From: Cerioporus squamosus
Lineage: Eukaryota > Basidiomycota > Agaricomycetes > Polyporales > Polyporaceae
Direction of reading: 5' to 3'
NCBI GenBank assembly: GCA_022592435.1
Contig: JABYQS010000175.1
Coordinates: 1 to 64,000, forward strand
DNA: 64,000 bases
The translations under genes and the position numbers were made by a program. The notes under the pieces are model-generated. The model ran no database searches and had not been told where the DNA came from. It saw only the letters and a program-made list of their open reading frames with translations. Positions 28,803 through 38,858 of this stretch are shown in pieces (position 1 is the first letter of the stretch; each line of letters begins with the position of its first letter).

Positions 28803-29717
28803 CTACTCATCGTCAGTGAACTCGGAGATTGGGTCTGTGTCCGAGTCCGAGAACTCGCCGTCTGGCAAGTCCAAATTACAGTAATGATGTCCAATCTCCC
28901 GCCAGCCGCTGTTCTCGTACCACCCCAAGTGCCCGAACTGGTTCCGCATCCTCGGGAGAGGCAGCCTACTACCCGATGGCTGACTCTGAGTCTCGACCAT
29001 GGCATCCTCTGCCCCCTCGATCATCTTGGCGCTCTTCGGGCCATCGCGGACATGCCGGGACACACAAATGTTGCCCTCGCCGTTGTACCGGGTCTTCCGG
29101 CTCCCCATGTCTCTGCGGCACAGGTTGGGCAACGGCAGAGCCTCACGGTAGAGCGGACCCGGGGAGATGCCGCTAGCGTCGAGTCGGGCAATGCGGAGCT
29201 GTGCGGAGGTCGCCCTGGCAAAGTAGAGCTTCCCGCTGAGCATGAGGTTGATGAGCGTCCGCATCTGGGCCGCCGACGGCGCGCCCTGCTTGCTGAGGTC
29301 TTGGAACGGGATCTCGGGCGGCCAGCCGACCAGGATGACACGGTAGCGGAGGACAACATGGTCCCGGAAGAGCGTCACCTCCCAGCACATGCGCGCGCCC
29401 GGAGTTCCGGATGTGAAGACTGAATTTGAAGTCAGACTTGCCGCTGCGCGCGAGGGGAAAATCGGGACCTCACCGAGAAGCTCTGTGATGAGCTTGCGGA
29501 CACTGCCACGCAGGTCATCGGGGTCCGGTTCAGAGAGCTTCAGGGTGGATGGGGGAGAGAGCTGCGAGGGATGCGGGACGAGAACGAGCACAGGACGCTG
29601 CAGTTTGAAGGGTACTGCATGCGGGTCGAGAGCGGCCTTGTGCGTAGACGAGCGGACGGGCTTAGAGCGTGACTCGGAGTGGAAGAGAAGTCGGCCGCGG
29701 GTGGATGTCCGTGCCAT
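28803..29717 (-). CDS. hypothetical 304-aa protein, copy 2
   Basis: This is the same length and frame as copy 1. It begins MARTSTRGRL, keeps GWPPEIPFQDLS at 131-141 and ends in the acidic tail DPISEFTDDE. Differences from copy 1 include T2A, C126R, changes around the YNGEGN segment, and N/S in the WYENSGW segment. No stop or frameshift has arisen, although the flanking non-coding DNA carries indels and two transposon insertions. No known domain or localisation signal is visible, and the function is unknown. Confidence 0.8.
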   Translation of the reverse strand: MARTSTRGRLLFHSESRSKPVRSSTHKAALDPHAVPFKLQRPVLVLVPHPSQLSPPSTLKLSEPDPDDLRGSVRKLITELLGEVPIFPSRAAASLTSNSVFTSGTPGARMCWEVTLFRDHVVLRYRVILVGWPPEIPFQDLSKQGAPSAAQMRTLINLMLSGKLYFARATSAQLRIARLDASGISPGPLYREALPLPNLCRRDMGSRKTRYNGEGNICVSRHVRDGPKSAKMIEGAEDAMVETQSQPSGSRLPLPRMRNQFGHLGWYENSGWREIGHHYCNLDLPDGEFSDSDTDPISEFTDDE

Positions 29718-29756
29718 GGTAGCCTGAAGAACAACCTCTGCAGCGCGTTGAAGCGC

Positions 29757-29768
29757 ACCCTTTTATCC
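29757..29768 (-). promoter_or_regulatory. TATA box, 304-aa gene copy 2
   Basis: GGATAAAAGGG reads on the minus strand about 42 bp before the ATG at 29717, at the same place as in copies 1 and 3. Confidence 0.6.
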
Positions 29769-30632
29769 TCCGAGTTGTTCGCTTCTACATAGCGTAGCTA
29801 CAGGACACTTCTCCAGCTAAGTGTCTGAAGAATCATACTAGCAGTGACGCTCTTCACAGGATCCTGCTCGATAGCAGCCTGTGCAGCCGAGGACTTGAAT
29901 GCACACGGCCGCGAGCAGCCACCGCGTACATCGAAGCATTTCGGTCAGAGTCAGCAGAATCGAGAACTTGAATGCTCCGCGGCGGGCCCATATCCGGACT
30001 CCCGGGTCGACATGCCTCTCCGCTTTGTCCGTGCCTGTTACGTACCTCCCAGTATACAGGATCCGAGTGCTACTGAACGAGTGCCAAACGAGAGGTGAGG
30101 CGCATTCCGACCCCGTCGCACTTGCACCTGTTTGAGCAGAAGAAACTTGGGGCGTGCAGCTTGGAAGTACGCTCCACTGGGCTCTGCTGCAAAGTAAAGC
30201 CAGTCTATTGCGCTACCGTTACCATACAGCTTGTTCGTATCCTACAACTCGTCGCCGCAGCTCAAACCCCATGAACTCGGATGGCTTCAGAGTCCGGCCA
30301 ACTTCTCGCCGCATCTTCGCCCGATCCCATGGAACCACCCTGAAACACAAATCGCTACACGCAGGCTGCTTAGGCGCATAACCGCGATCCCCGAGTCCCG
30401 GTCCCGCCACTTACGCACACGCCCTATTCCCGTCTCCGCCAGACTGGCAGCGTGCATGTCCCGACTCTCCCGTCAGCCCCGCGTGCCCATACCGTAGTCT
30501 GCGCTCATCCATGCACTCTGCACATCCCTGCTCGAAGCTTGTGGTTGCAAGTTGCCGATGTGTCGTGCCTGCGGACGCCGCGTTGGCATTGGCCTGGGCG
30601 GAGACCTGGGAGCTCCTGCAGATACGCGACAA

Positions 30633-31058
30633 TGGATGACTTTCCATAAGATTTACGGACGAAATCGTCCGTAAACTTCGCTTGCGGAGTTTGATCTCGC
30701 CCGAGTATCTTGGGCGCTGGATAATTAGACGCTGGACGGTTCATCCTCGGTGGGACTCTTATGTCAGCATTTGTCAGCACCCAATCCGGTATATGTTGAT
30801 GCCAACAGGATTTGTAATGATGGCGACTGCCTTTTGAGTCCCCCCGACGCCCTAAGCGAGCTTAAGCGAGGATTTACGGACGTGCTGAAGTTTAGAAGGG
30901 GGGGTCGACCCCCCCTTCTAGACTCTGAGCGCTTGACGTGTCTACGGCCGGGCGCTTGGAAGCGGAGTCTGAATCTGTTTTCGGCATCTCGGCCGTTAGC
31001 CCTGGTCCAGCATTTACGGACGTCAGGACGTCCGTAAATTCTTATGGGAAGTCATCCA
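30633..31058. mobile_element. MITE with nested palindromic ends, copy 2 only
   Basis: The 426-bp insertion is absent at the matching sites in copies 1 (6498) and 3 (43159). The ends are inverted: TGGATGACTTTCCATAAG on the left and TGGATGACTTCCCATAAG read from the right. Inside each end is a hairpin built on TTTACGGACG...CGTCCGTAAA (about 30650-30675 and 31013-31038). A third TTTACGGACG lies at about 30873. Relative to the empty site the flanks gain two bases (AA left, AT right), so the target duplication is short and unclear. No coding capacity. Superfamily not assigned. Confidence 0.8.
30893..30920. repeat. perfect 28-bp palindrome
   Basis: The structure is TAGAA, seven G, TCGA, seven C, TTCTA, with no spacer. 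It lies inside the MITE at 30633-31058. Confidence 0.95.
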
Positions 31059-31126
31059 ATGCCAAGCAAGCAGCTTCAGCCGACGCGGACGCGGAAGAGT
31101 CAGCACGTACCGACGTGCAATGGATA

Positions 31127-31774
31127 CTATGCGTTCACCAGTAATGCAACTTCGGGCTTGTTACTTGACTATCTCCTCCCTCCCTTAGCTGATTGATGTC
31201 GGATCTTCGGTGGTGTGTTCCAAGCCGTCTTGGGCATCTCCTCCGATTTTCTGGGAACGAGAGGATGAGATGGAGGGTGAGGCGAGGGGGCGCACTGAGT
31301 CGCAACAGTAATGCAACCCACGGAGAAACCTCGTCACGCAATCAGTCACGCTGTGCCCACTGAGAACTGAGCGTTTACGCAGCCTTATATGGTACTAAGC
31401 GCCCGGAAATGTCACGCTTCTCCAACTCTTACTTCCATTCCTCCTCCTCAATGCACCCCCCAATGTCGGAAAATTATGTGTCAATACCTGTCGCATGGTA
31501 GAGCAACCTAGCGGAGTTTCAGTGGAAGCGCCCGCATATTGCACTGTAGCGAGGTCGGATAATAGTGCCGGCAGGTGCAAACTCGCGGAAGATGGCCTCG
31601 TATCTCCTCGTCCCGGCCACTTCTCAAGAAGCGGTTTTTACGAGCATGTTCAAAGGCTTCTGGGCTATTGTTGTGCCGAGTTTTGTAATTTACAGATGAG
31701 GGACAGTGGAGCTAGACCCCCGGTTGCATTACTGTTGCAGATTTTGGCCGATTGCATTACTGGTGTAGGCATAG
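31127..31774. mobile_element. TIR element with TA target duplication, copy 2 only
   Basis: The 648-bp insertion is flanked by TA (31125-31126 and 31775-31776); copy 1 has a single TA at the matching site (6565). Terminal inverted repeats run about 23 bp and share CTATGC and ACACCAGTAATGCAA with few mismatches. Internal copies of CAGTAATGCAAC or its complement recur near 31138, 31306 and 31724. There is no transposase. TA duplication suits Tc1/mariner-like elements, although a TAC duplication is also possible. Confidence 0.75.
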
Positions 31775-34283
31775 TACTTAGCCGCCTCGTTCGAGTCCGG
31801 GTCCCGGATCCTGTATTCCGACTGCCGGCGAACCCCAAAGCGAGAGCCTGGGGGACGGCGCACGGACCCTGCCAGAGCTCGGTTCGCCCGCCAGACGCAA
31901 ACAGTGCACAAACAGCGCCGCGTACATAAGCCGCGCCGTGCCCTCCTGCGCTGTGTGTCACGACTCACGTCTGCGTCCGCGGCCATCTCGTCGTCGGAAC
32001 CATGTCGCTCGCGCTGTCCTGTTCCTCGTGCTCGCGGTCTCCGTCGTCGTCGACGTGTGCGATGCCACGGACTGCGACCGTTCTCTCCGGTCGCTGACAC
32101 CAGGGACTAGGGACGGGCCCGCCGCTTCCGTGAGCTGGTGAGTGATACTTGCCTTGTCCCCAACGCACGTCGAGTACTGACGGACGGATGGTCGCTCGCA
32201 GAATCCATGCACTCGCCCTCTGATTCGCATGCTCGGATCCCACCAGGCCGTTCGCCGGTGAGTGAGCATCCCCGCCCGGTGTCCCGACGCGCCCGACCTG
32301 ACTGCAGCCTGCCAGTACTTCGTTCCTGGGACGCCCGGGAACTCGGACGGCGACTGCCAGACGCAGACGCACCTGGCAACCGCGCTGGCACCAGACGGGG
32401 GTACGTCCCCCGTCGCGACCCGCGTTCTGGTTCCCGCTGTTGACGAGGCCGTGGACAGGAGCCGTGCACGGCGTTCGAATCTCGAGCACGGCGTCGCTGA
32501 TGGCATCGGAAGGTAAGCTGATTCGTTCGGCACGGAGGTAGAGATGTGCTGACAGCACTCACCAGACAGACAATGAGGCGTCCATGGGGTACCGGGACTC
32601 GAGGCGTCGTTGGAGGGTGCAGGTGTGGTGCGATGTCGAGCAGCTGGGACTCGCGTTGAGCTTTGCTGCACGTCGTGCTGCTGCGTTGGGATCCCCGTCG
32701 GACGTCAGACGGCGGCACAGAGATCGAGTGTCACCGGGGCTGCATGCAGTGAGCGGAAGGAGCGGGGCGGACCATTAGCTGTGCGGTGAACTTGCCCGAG
32801 GTCGATTAGGACCGCTACTAGTGTGATACGTACTATTTCTGCGCGTGCAAGACGCACGCGGCACAGATTGAGTTGGCGAGATTGAGTGCGGCGGGAGATC
32901 ATGGTACTCGGACGTCAGGCTGTGTTGTCTGATTTCGAGCGGTCGGTCCCAAACGTACGTTCGAAGATGTACGGGCGGGAGCGTCTGTGTAGAACACCGA
33001 GTTAGCGGATGAGCGGATGAGAGGAGACGTAGACTGTACCTCACGAGGGCAGTTGGTCTTGCTCAAGTGTACGCGACGGCCCACCTTTGCCCACCTACCT
33101 CCACTCCTTCAGCGTGCGCCGTGCAGCGCACGTCGCTCTCGTCGTCTCCTCTCGCCGTGCTAGTTGTCCCGAGCGAAGCATGGTCAATCTGGCACCGGTA
33201 CGCAATGCATCAGTACTATACAGCGGACGACAGGCACTCACTTCCATCGCTGCCGTTGCATGATCCAGTCCGCAGGCGCGAGCGGCCCTCAGACGGTGAG
33301 TCGATCCCTTCGTGTGCTGCCTTACCTCGAGCTCACGACGTCCGTAAGCACGCCAGATCGCGCTGCCCCGTCGTTTGCCATCACTCTCGGTGAGGTCACC
33401 CGGCTGCGCGATGTCGCAGTCGGTATGCGACAACTTTGTCGCTCCCGGACACGTCCCGGCTTCCTGGGCTGTGGAGACGACGATATTCTGGTTCGCGCAG
33501 GTGAGTGCTACTACGAGCATTTGCACAACAGGAGAACTGACCTCTTGCATGTCGTCCGCAGGTTTCGGAAGGTGAGCGCGCGCTGCTACTTGCCTCGCTG
33601 ACGTCCGCAACGCAGACCCATGCGCATGTCCAGATGGACCGAAGCGTTGGTAGGCGCGAGGGACGGATTCAGAGGAGAGGACGGATATCGAGCGGGTCGA
33701 TCGGTCGACATACCACAGTAGTTGCCTTGTTGTAGCGGAACCAGGGGCTGCCGTGCCTCCGAGTGGCCGCACTGTGTAAGCCTGGCGCGACATCGAGGTG
33801 AGGGCAGCTGGACAGCAGTCATTGAGGCGAGAGGATGAGGGACACGGAGAGAGCGGCGTCGGCAGAGCGGTTGCCCTCAGCTGCAGGTTGGACGGAGTGT
33901 ACGCGGGCGTGGGCGCAGACGAGAAGGCGAGGATGGGAGGACCAGACGCGAGCCAGACGCGCAGTGATACACTCACCTGTAGACATCGACCGCGCGCAAT
34001 CCGTCTCCAGCAAGGGCTGCCTGTGTGCGTGTGTGAGCCCCAGTGGCCTGTTCGCGGTGCGGACGTCGAAGCTGGGCGTTGGTGAAGGGCGCGTCGAGTG
34101 CGCGCAGGCGCCGGAGCGGAGCAGCGCGTACAGAACTGGGCGAGCGAGAGTCCGCAGGCTGCGTGCGGAGAGCGAGCGTGGCGACGGCCGTGGCAAGACA
34201 GAGAACGCGATCCGAGCGACACAGAGAGGGGAGCGCGAGTGCGACACAGACGACGTCACTCCGGCACTGTCCCGGTCCGGCTG

Positions 34284-37200
34284 ATGGACGACGGTTTGGG
34301 GTCCGGGAACGTGGTCCGCAGTGCCCGAAAACGTCAGGCTCCCTCGCTGTCCGCACCATCGTCCTCGTCCTCGTCCTCGTCCTCATCCTCCTCATCCTCC
34401 TCCTCCTCCATGTCTGCTCCTCGGGAACGAGAGCGCACAACGTCTACCAGGTCCTCAGCAGCGCCAAAGTGGCGGTCGTCGCTGTCCACCCCGAAGCGCC
34501 AGAAGCCGGCGACCGCCGTCTCCGTTGTATTCGCGCAGCCAGAACAGGGTGCCAGGCTCGCCTCCGCCATCGACAGGCTCCCGGCGGTCAGCATCGACGA
34601 CGCAGCGAGCTTGATGAGCGAGTCGTCTAGGAAGAGAGAGCGGCTGCACTCGAACGCTTCAAGCTTCATGAGCCGCGTCGAACCGCGCTCGGACAGTCAA
34701 CCTACGCGTCCGGAGGGCGGGGATATCGCGAGGAAGCGGTCAAAGTTGAGCACGGATGATGTTCCGACGGAAGGAGATCTCGGGCGGAACGGACAGTCTG
34801 TACAAGGTATGTCTCTAGACTTCTCTTGTATCTCGTTCTGTCGTTCTGTCGTTCTGTGCGCTGCAAGGTGTTAGCGTTCGCTCGGAGACCTTGCGTAGTC
34901 GAGCTATGGCAGGGCTCTCGCGAGAAGTGCCAGCAGTACTTCTCGTCTTCTCCTGGGAGACTGCCTCCTGAGAGAACCGAGCTCTTCCTTGCTTCTCGGG
35001 TAGGCAGCGAGTAGGCCGGGCTCCATCTTGGTTCGCGATTTCGTATGTCCAACCACAGTTTTACCCCGTCTCTTATCGTCACATCACCTCTCTCTTGAAC
35101 GGCGCAGCACTGTGGCTATACTGGCTACTTCAAGCCTGCAGTGCTAGCTGCCCTCTCTGGGTCAAACTATCCACATGGGGCATGCCCGAGGGATATCGCC
35201 ATGCGTTGGTGAGGATCGTGCTGTATGAGTATTGACACGGTTTCCCGGAGCAGGCTCTCAGTCCCATCCGAGGATACGGTTAGGATATGAGCGGCGAATC
35301 GTTCTTGGACACGTCGTCTACGCTTGGGACATCGACCTGGGCCTATGGCAGGGGTCCCGCGAGAAGTGTGAGGAGTTCTACTCTCGTCTTCTCCCGGAGG
35401 GGTAATTGTTCAGAGAATTGAGCCGCTCGCGCTCTCAGACCTTTGCTTTCGAGTCGGCAACTGGGGCCGTTTCTGTTCACGTTGTCGTATAACCTCTGCA
35501 GCGGGATCTTATGACAGCAGTACTGCCTCGTTCGTGGTGTGTCGTTTCTTCTCCGTTGATCATCTCGAACGAGACAGGCGTGTGGTCATATCAGCTGCTT
35601 CAAGTCTACGCTGCTTGCTATGGGGAAGGTAGGATCCGCGTTCATGATCCTCGCAGGCTTCTGCGCTCAATCATCCGCCAGTGTGCGCGGGGGATGCCTG
35701 CGAGGTGTTTCACACAACGCAGAGTTGGACATCACACGCGGGTTCTGGATGAGGCAGGACTGTGGCCATATCGGCTGCTTCAACCCTGATGTACAAGCCG
35801 CCCTGTGCGGGGGTGATGGGATTCGCACATGCCCGACGCGTCGTCCGTTGGCCGACGAGGCCTGTGTGCTTGAGATATCGACACCTTGATTTCTTGTCGG
35901 GTCCTCGTGAGTCTCGCCAGCCGGCTCGAGCCCCAGGAACACCATCCACACGATGTTCCAGGACGTCTGCGCGAGGGCAACGCGACTCTAAGTCGATTTT
36001 CTTGTGCATCGTGAATGTATCCTACATTCAGTTGTTATTCTATATCTGTCGAATGCTCTACGACGTATATGTGACTAACTTCCGTGTCACCAGGATCCGC
36101 GGCGAACCCAGTCGATCTCACCGAGTCCCCCAAACCGATGGATGGAGTCACCGGACCTCCGGCGCCCACGCAGGAGGACGGCGGACAAGCTACGCAACCA
36201 CAAGACGTAGCGGCCCCTACACCTCCGCAAGACGCGGCCCCAGTTCCCTTCCCGTCCGTGGACCCGCAGCGGACTGTTCGTGCGACCAAGTCCACTCCTG
36301 CACGGTCCTCGTGGTTCGGCTTCTCGCGTTCAAGGCGAGCCAGTAACGATAGCGCGTCGACTGCTCAGCCGGCTACTGGCGGCTCATCGGCTCAGCCTGC
36401 GACCGTAGATCCCGCGCCTTCAGAACCCGCCAAGCCTGAGCTCGTCGACCTTTCGACCTCTCCACCGACAGAGACTGCTGTCGCGACGTCCCCTCCACAA
36501 ACCATCCCCTCTAGCAAGGGAGCGACGCCGATGACGTTCTCTCCCGTCCAGTACTCCCCCCCAAACCAGCGCGTGAACAGCAATGCGACCTCGATCTCCT
36601 CGATCGATGAGGAGGTCCCGAGACCGCGCGCCGTTAACATGGACGGCCGTGCGCCGATCATGGCTCCGCAGGCGGTCGTCGAGTCTCAGGACTCGAAGGC
36701 TGCGGATCGGAAGCCGTCCATCTCGTCGCTGAACCCGACGACGAGCCGGTTCACGCTCCGGTTGCCGCTGCTGGGACGACCGAAGATCCCTCTCGACCAG
36801 GCCGTGGCGTCGGCGCAGGCGGAAGACATTCGGGAGCCACCCTCCGCTGGCAGTGCGGGCGCCAGCGATCCCGCAGCTCGTGAGTGCACTGCTGTTAGTC
36901 TTGGATTAGAGTTCTGACAGGACGGCGTAGTCACAGATGCTACGACGGCCGACGCCCCAAGTAGCAACGAGACTGGGGCTGCGTCGCAGGTCATCAACAT
37001 AGTCCCGCCGACACCAGATGAGCATCCCCCGGAATCTGCAGCGTCCGAAGCTTCGGAGCCCCAAGGTGGGGAGACTCAGCAGTCGGGCGGTCATGCCGAT
37101 TCTCGTGCTGCGTCGTGGTGGGACTACATTGCTTGGGGCGCCCATGCTCAAGACCCTTCGTCAAGACCGCCGGACGGCAAGAATGACGGTGGATCCAGCG

Positions 37201-38561
37201 AGAACACGGCCTCGGACCGTCCGGAAGCTCCGACCTCTCCTGTCCAACCGTTCCAGCCCGCCGAGCAACCTCCAGACCCTGCAACTTTCGCTTCCCCGAC
37301 GCAAGCGCCAGAGTCGGGACCTCAGTCGCAAGCCGCGCGGGACTCTGCGGAGCCTGCTGCGCAGAAGGCGGATGGGAAGCCCGCGTCGGTGTTCTCCGCG
37401 GAGACGGCGAAGAGCCATGGCTCTGTGTGGTACTCGCCGTGGGCTTGGTATTCATCACCCGCGAGCGCATCGCATGACGACACACCCAAGGATTCGGGCG
37501 CATCTGGTGGTTCATCGGACGCTCCGAAGACCGAGTCGGAACTGGTCAAGGAAGAGGCTCTTGCACGTGATCAGGAACAGGACACCCCGAAGCCTCCCTC
37601 GTCGCCCGAGCCTGTAGCTGCACCCGAGCGTGCGGCGACTCCTGAACGCGCGAACCCGATTCAGTCCACCATCACGGACAACAAGTCGGGATGGATGTCG
37701 TTCTTCGTGTCGCGTGCGGCTACGATGAAGGCCGTCACAAACGAGGCCGCCGAGACGAAGGACAGCGGCATGGAGGTCATGGACATCGACGACGAGCCTA
37801 ATCCTTCTGCTGCGATCGAAGTGCCCACGGGCAAGGACGTCCAGCGGGCCGCTGCATCGCCGAAGGCGTTGTCGCTGCTTTCGACGTCCCCGAAGCCGTC
37901 CTCTCCATCGCCGCCGCCGACGCCCAAGTCTCCCAAGAAGCCCACCACTGCGCCTCCACCCAAGGAGCGAGAGCCGAAGAAGCAGGACCCGCCTGCGCCG
38001 CCGCTGACGGACTCGGAGTCAATCAAGCGCGACACTGCGCGCGGGGCACGGTCGCCCTCGCCCACGCCGTCGAAAGGCTCGACGCCTCCGGACAGCGCGA
38101 AGCCGCAAGCTCCGAACCTCGTCCTGCCTACGTGGGCCGACACGTTCCACTCGCCTCCTCGATCGCATGTCCCTCCGCGCACGCCGACGACGAAGTCGAA
38201 GCTGACCGGTGCGCTGTCGTCCATCGCCGGCGCGCTCTTCTCTGAGGGCTCCCGTGGGAAGGGGAAGAAGGGGAAAGGGAAGGAGCATGAGCAGGGCGGC
38301 GAAGCGGCTGCGGGTATGGTACGCAGCTGGGATGTAGTAGATGGACAAAATATATTTCGTTCATGGGACACCGTGTGTGACTCATCGGCACGTCGCAGGC
38401 ACGCAGAAGCAAATCTAGTACGCACCGGACGCATTCTCCCATCCAACTCACACTTTGCTCGCAGGGTCATCCCGACTAGCATCCCATGGGGCCGAGTGTT
38501 CGCGGTCAAGGATCGGAAGGGCGGACTCGGAGAGCTGAAGGGCAGAGAGCGGGAGGTATGA
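34284..38561 (+). CDS. truncated, chimeric alpha/beta-hydrolase gene, copy 2 (open frame, no catalytic domain)
   Basis: Exons 34284-34806, 36094-36879 and 36931-38561 join in phase to give 979 codons without a stop. The N-terminus (MDDGL...) has a poly-Ser run and basic stretches (KRQKP, ARKRSKL) that could act as nuclear signals. The middle is Pro/Ser/Thr-rich with aromatic motifs SSWFGFSRSRR, SWWDYIAWGAH, WYSPWAWYSS and GWMSFFVSRA, as in the N-terminal half of fungal YMC020W-like hydrolases (family recalled, not searched). At about 38314, after GGEAAA, the frame enters about 82 residues (GMVRSWDVVDG to GELKGREREV) unrelated to the hydrolase, contributed by the Y block. It lacks the nucleophile, Asp and His. 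The first intron is 1287 bp. Expression is unknown. Confidence 0.7.
34807..36093. repeat. expanded first intron of hydrolase copy 2
   Basis: The 1287-bp intron (donor GTATGTC, acceptor GTCACCAG) shares its outer parts with the 116-bp intron of copy 1 and holds about 1.2 kb more. The extra DNA has internal diverged repeats: a CTATGGCAGGG...CGCGAGAAGTG module near 34907 and 35343, and a TGTGG-ATAT-GGCTGCTTCAA module near 35110, 35580 and 35762. Copy 3 has the same intron. No terminal repeats mark it as a transposon. I see no gene in it. Confidence 0.75.
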
Positions 38562-38776
38562 AGAGAGAGAAGCAGGATGGCTGGACTGCATGTAAGCCAG
38601 CTATCCTTCGCTCACGGGCTCTCTGCAGGTCTAGCACTTCAGAGGGCCGAGTGCTCGCGGTTGGCAGGACACACGTCGAGAAGCAGAGCGCGGAAGGTGC
38701 GAAGGGCGAGGACGGGACAGCGCCTGCTCGTGTTTGCCGGGGAGAGATCCCCAGATCGATCACTTAACTCAGGACA

Positions 38777-38858
38777 CTGTAGGGGTGTATAGAGCACTCT
38801 AGGGGTGTATAGAGCACTGTAGGGGGGTATAGAGCAGTCGGGAACTCTAGGGGGAGTG
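38777..38858. repeat. minisatellite, about 3 units
   Basis: The same units as at 25557-25731 (TAGGGGTGTATAGAGCACT), but contracted to about three. Confidence 0.9.

Larger units (their letters stand above)
29769..34283. other. long block without a convincing gene, copy 2
   Basis: This is the counterpart of 5625-8928 with two transposon insertions. About 33000-33190 is more diverged from copies 1 and 3 than its surroundings. Long frames here, such as the minus-strand one at 33095-34222, are not open in the other copies and are not called as genes. Confidence 0.5.
25095..38314. repeat. tandem segmental duplication, copy 2
   Basis: The unit runs from the junction in copy 1 of the hydrolase to the same junction in copy 2. 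It holds the Y block (25095-28400), the 304-aa gene (28803-29717), the long block with two small transposons, and the 5' half of the hydrolase gene (from 34284). Both junctions share GAGCAGGGCGGCGAAGCG. Confidence 0.9.

Noticed and set aside
33095..34222. 375-codon minus-strand frame in copy 2
   Set aside because: It is not open in copies 1 and 3, has no motif and is biased to Ser/Arg/Pro, as expected of an antisense shadow in GC-rich DNA.
37661..38509. 282-codon minus-strand frame (also at 24441 and 49061)
   Set aside because: It is the complement of the hydrolase N-terminal exon. It appears in all copies only because the plus strand is conserved.
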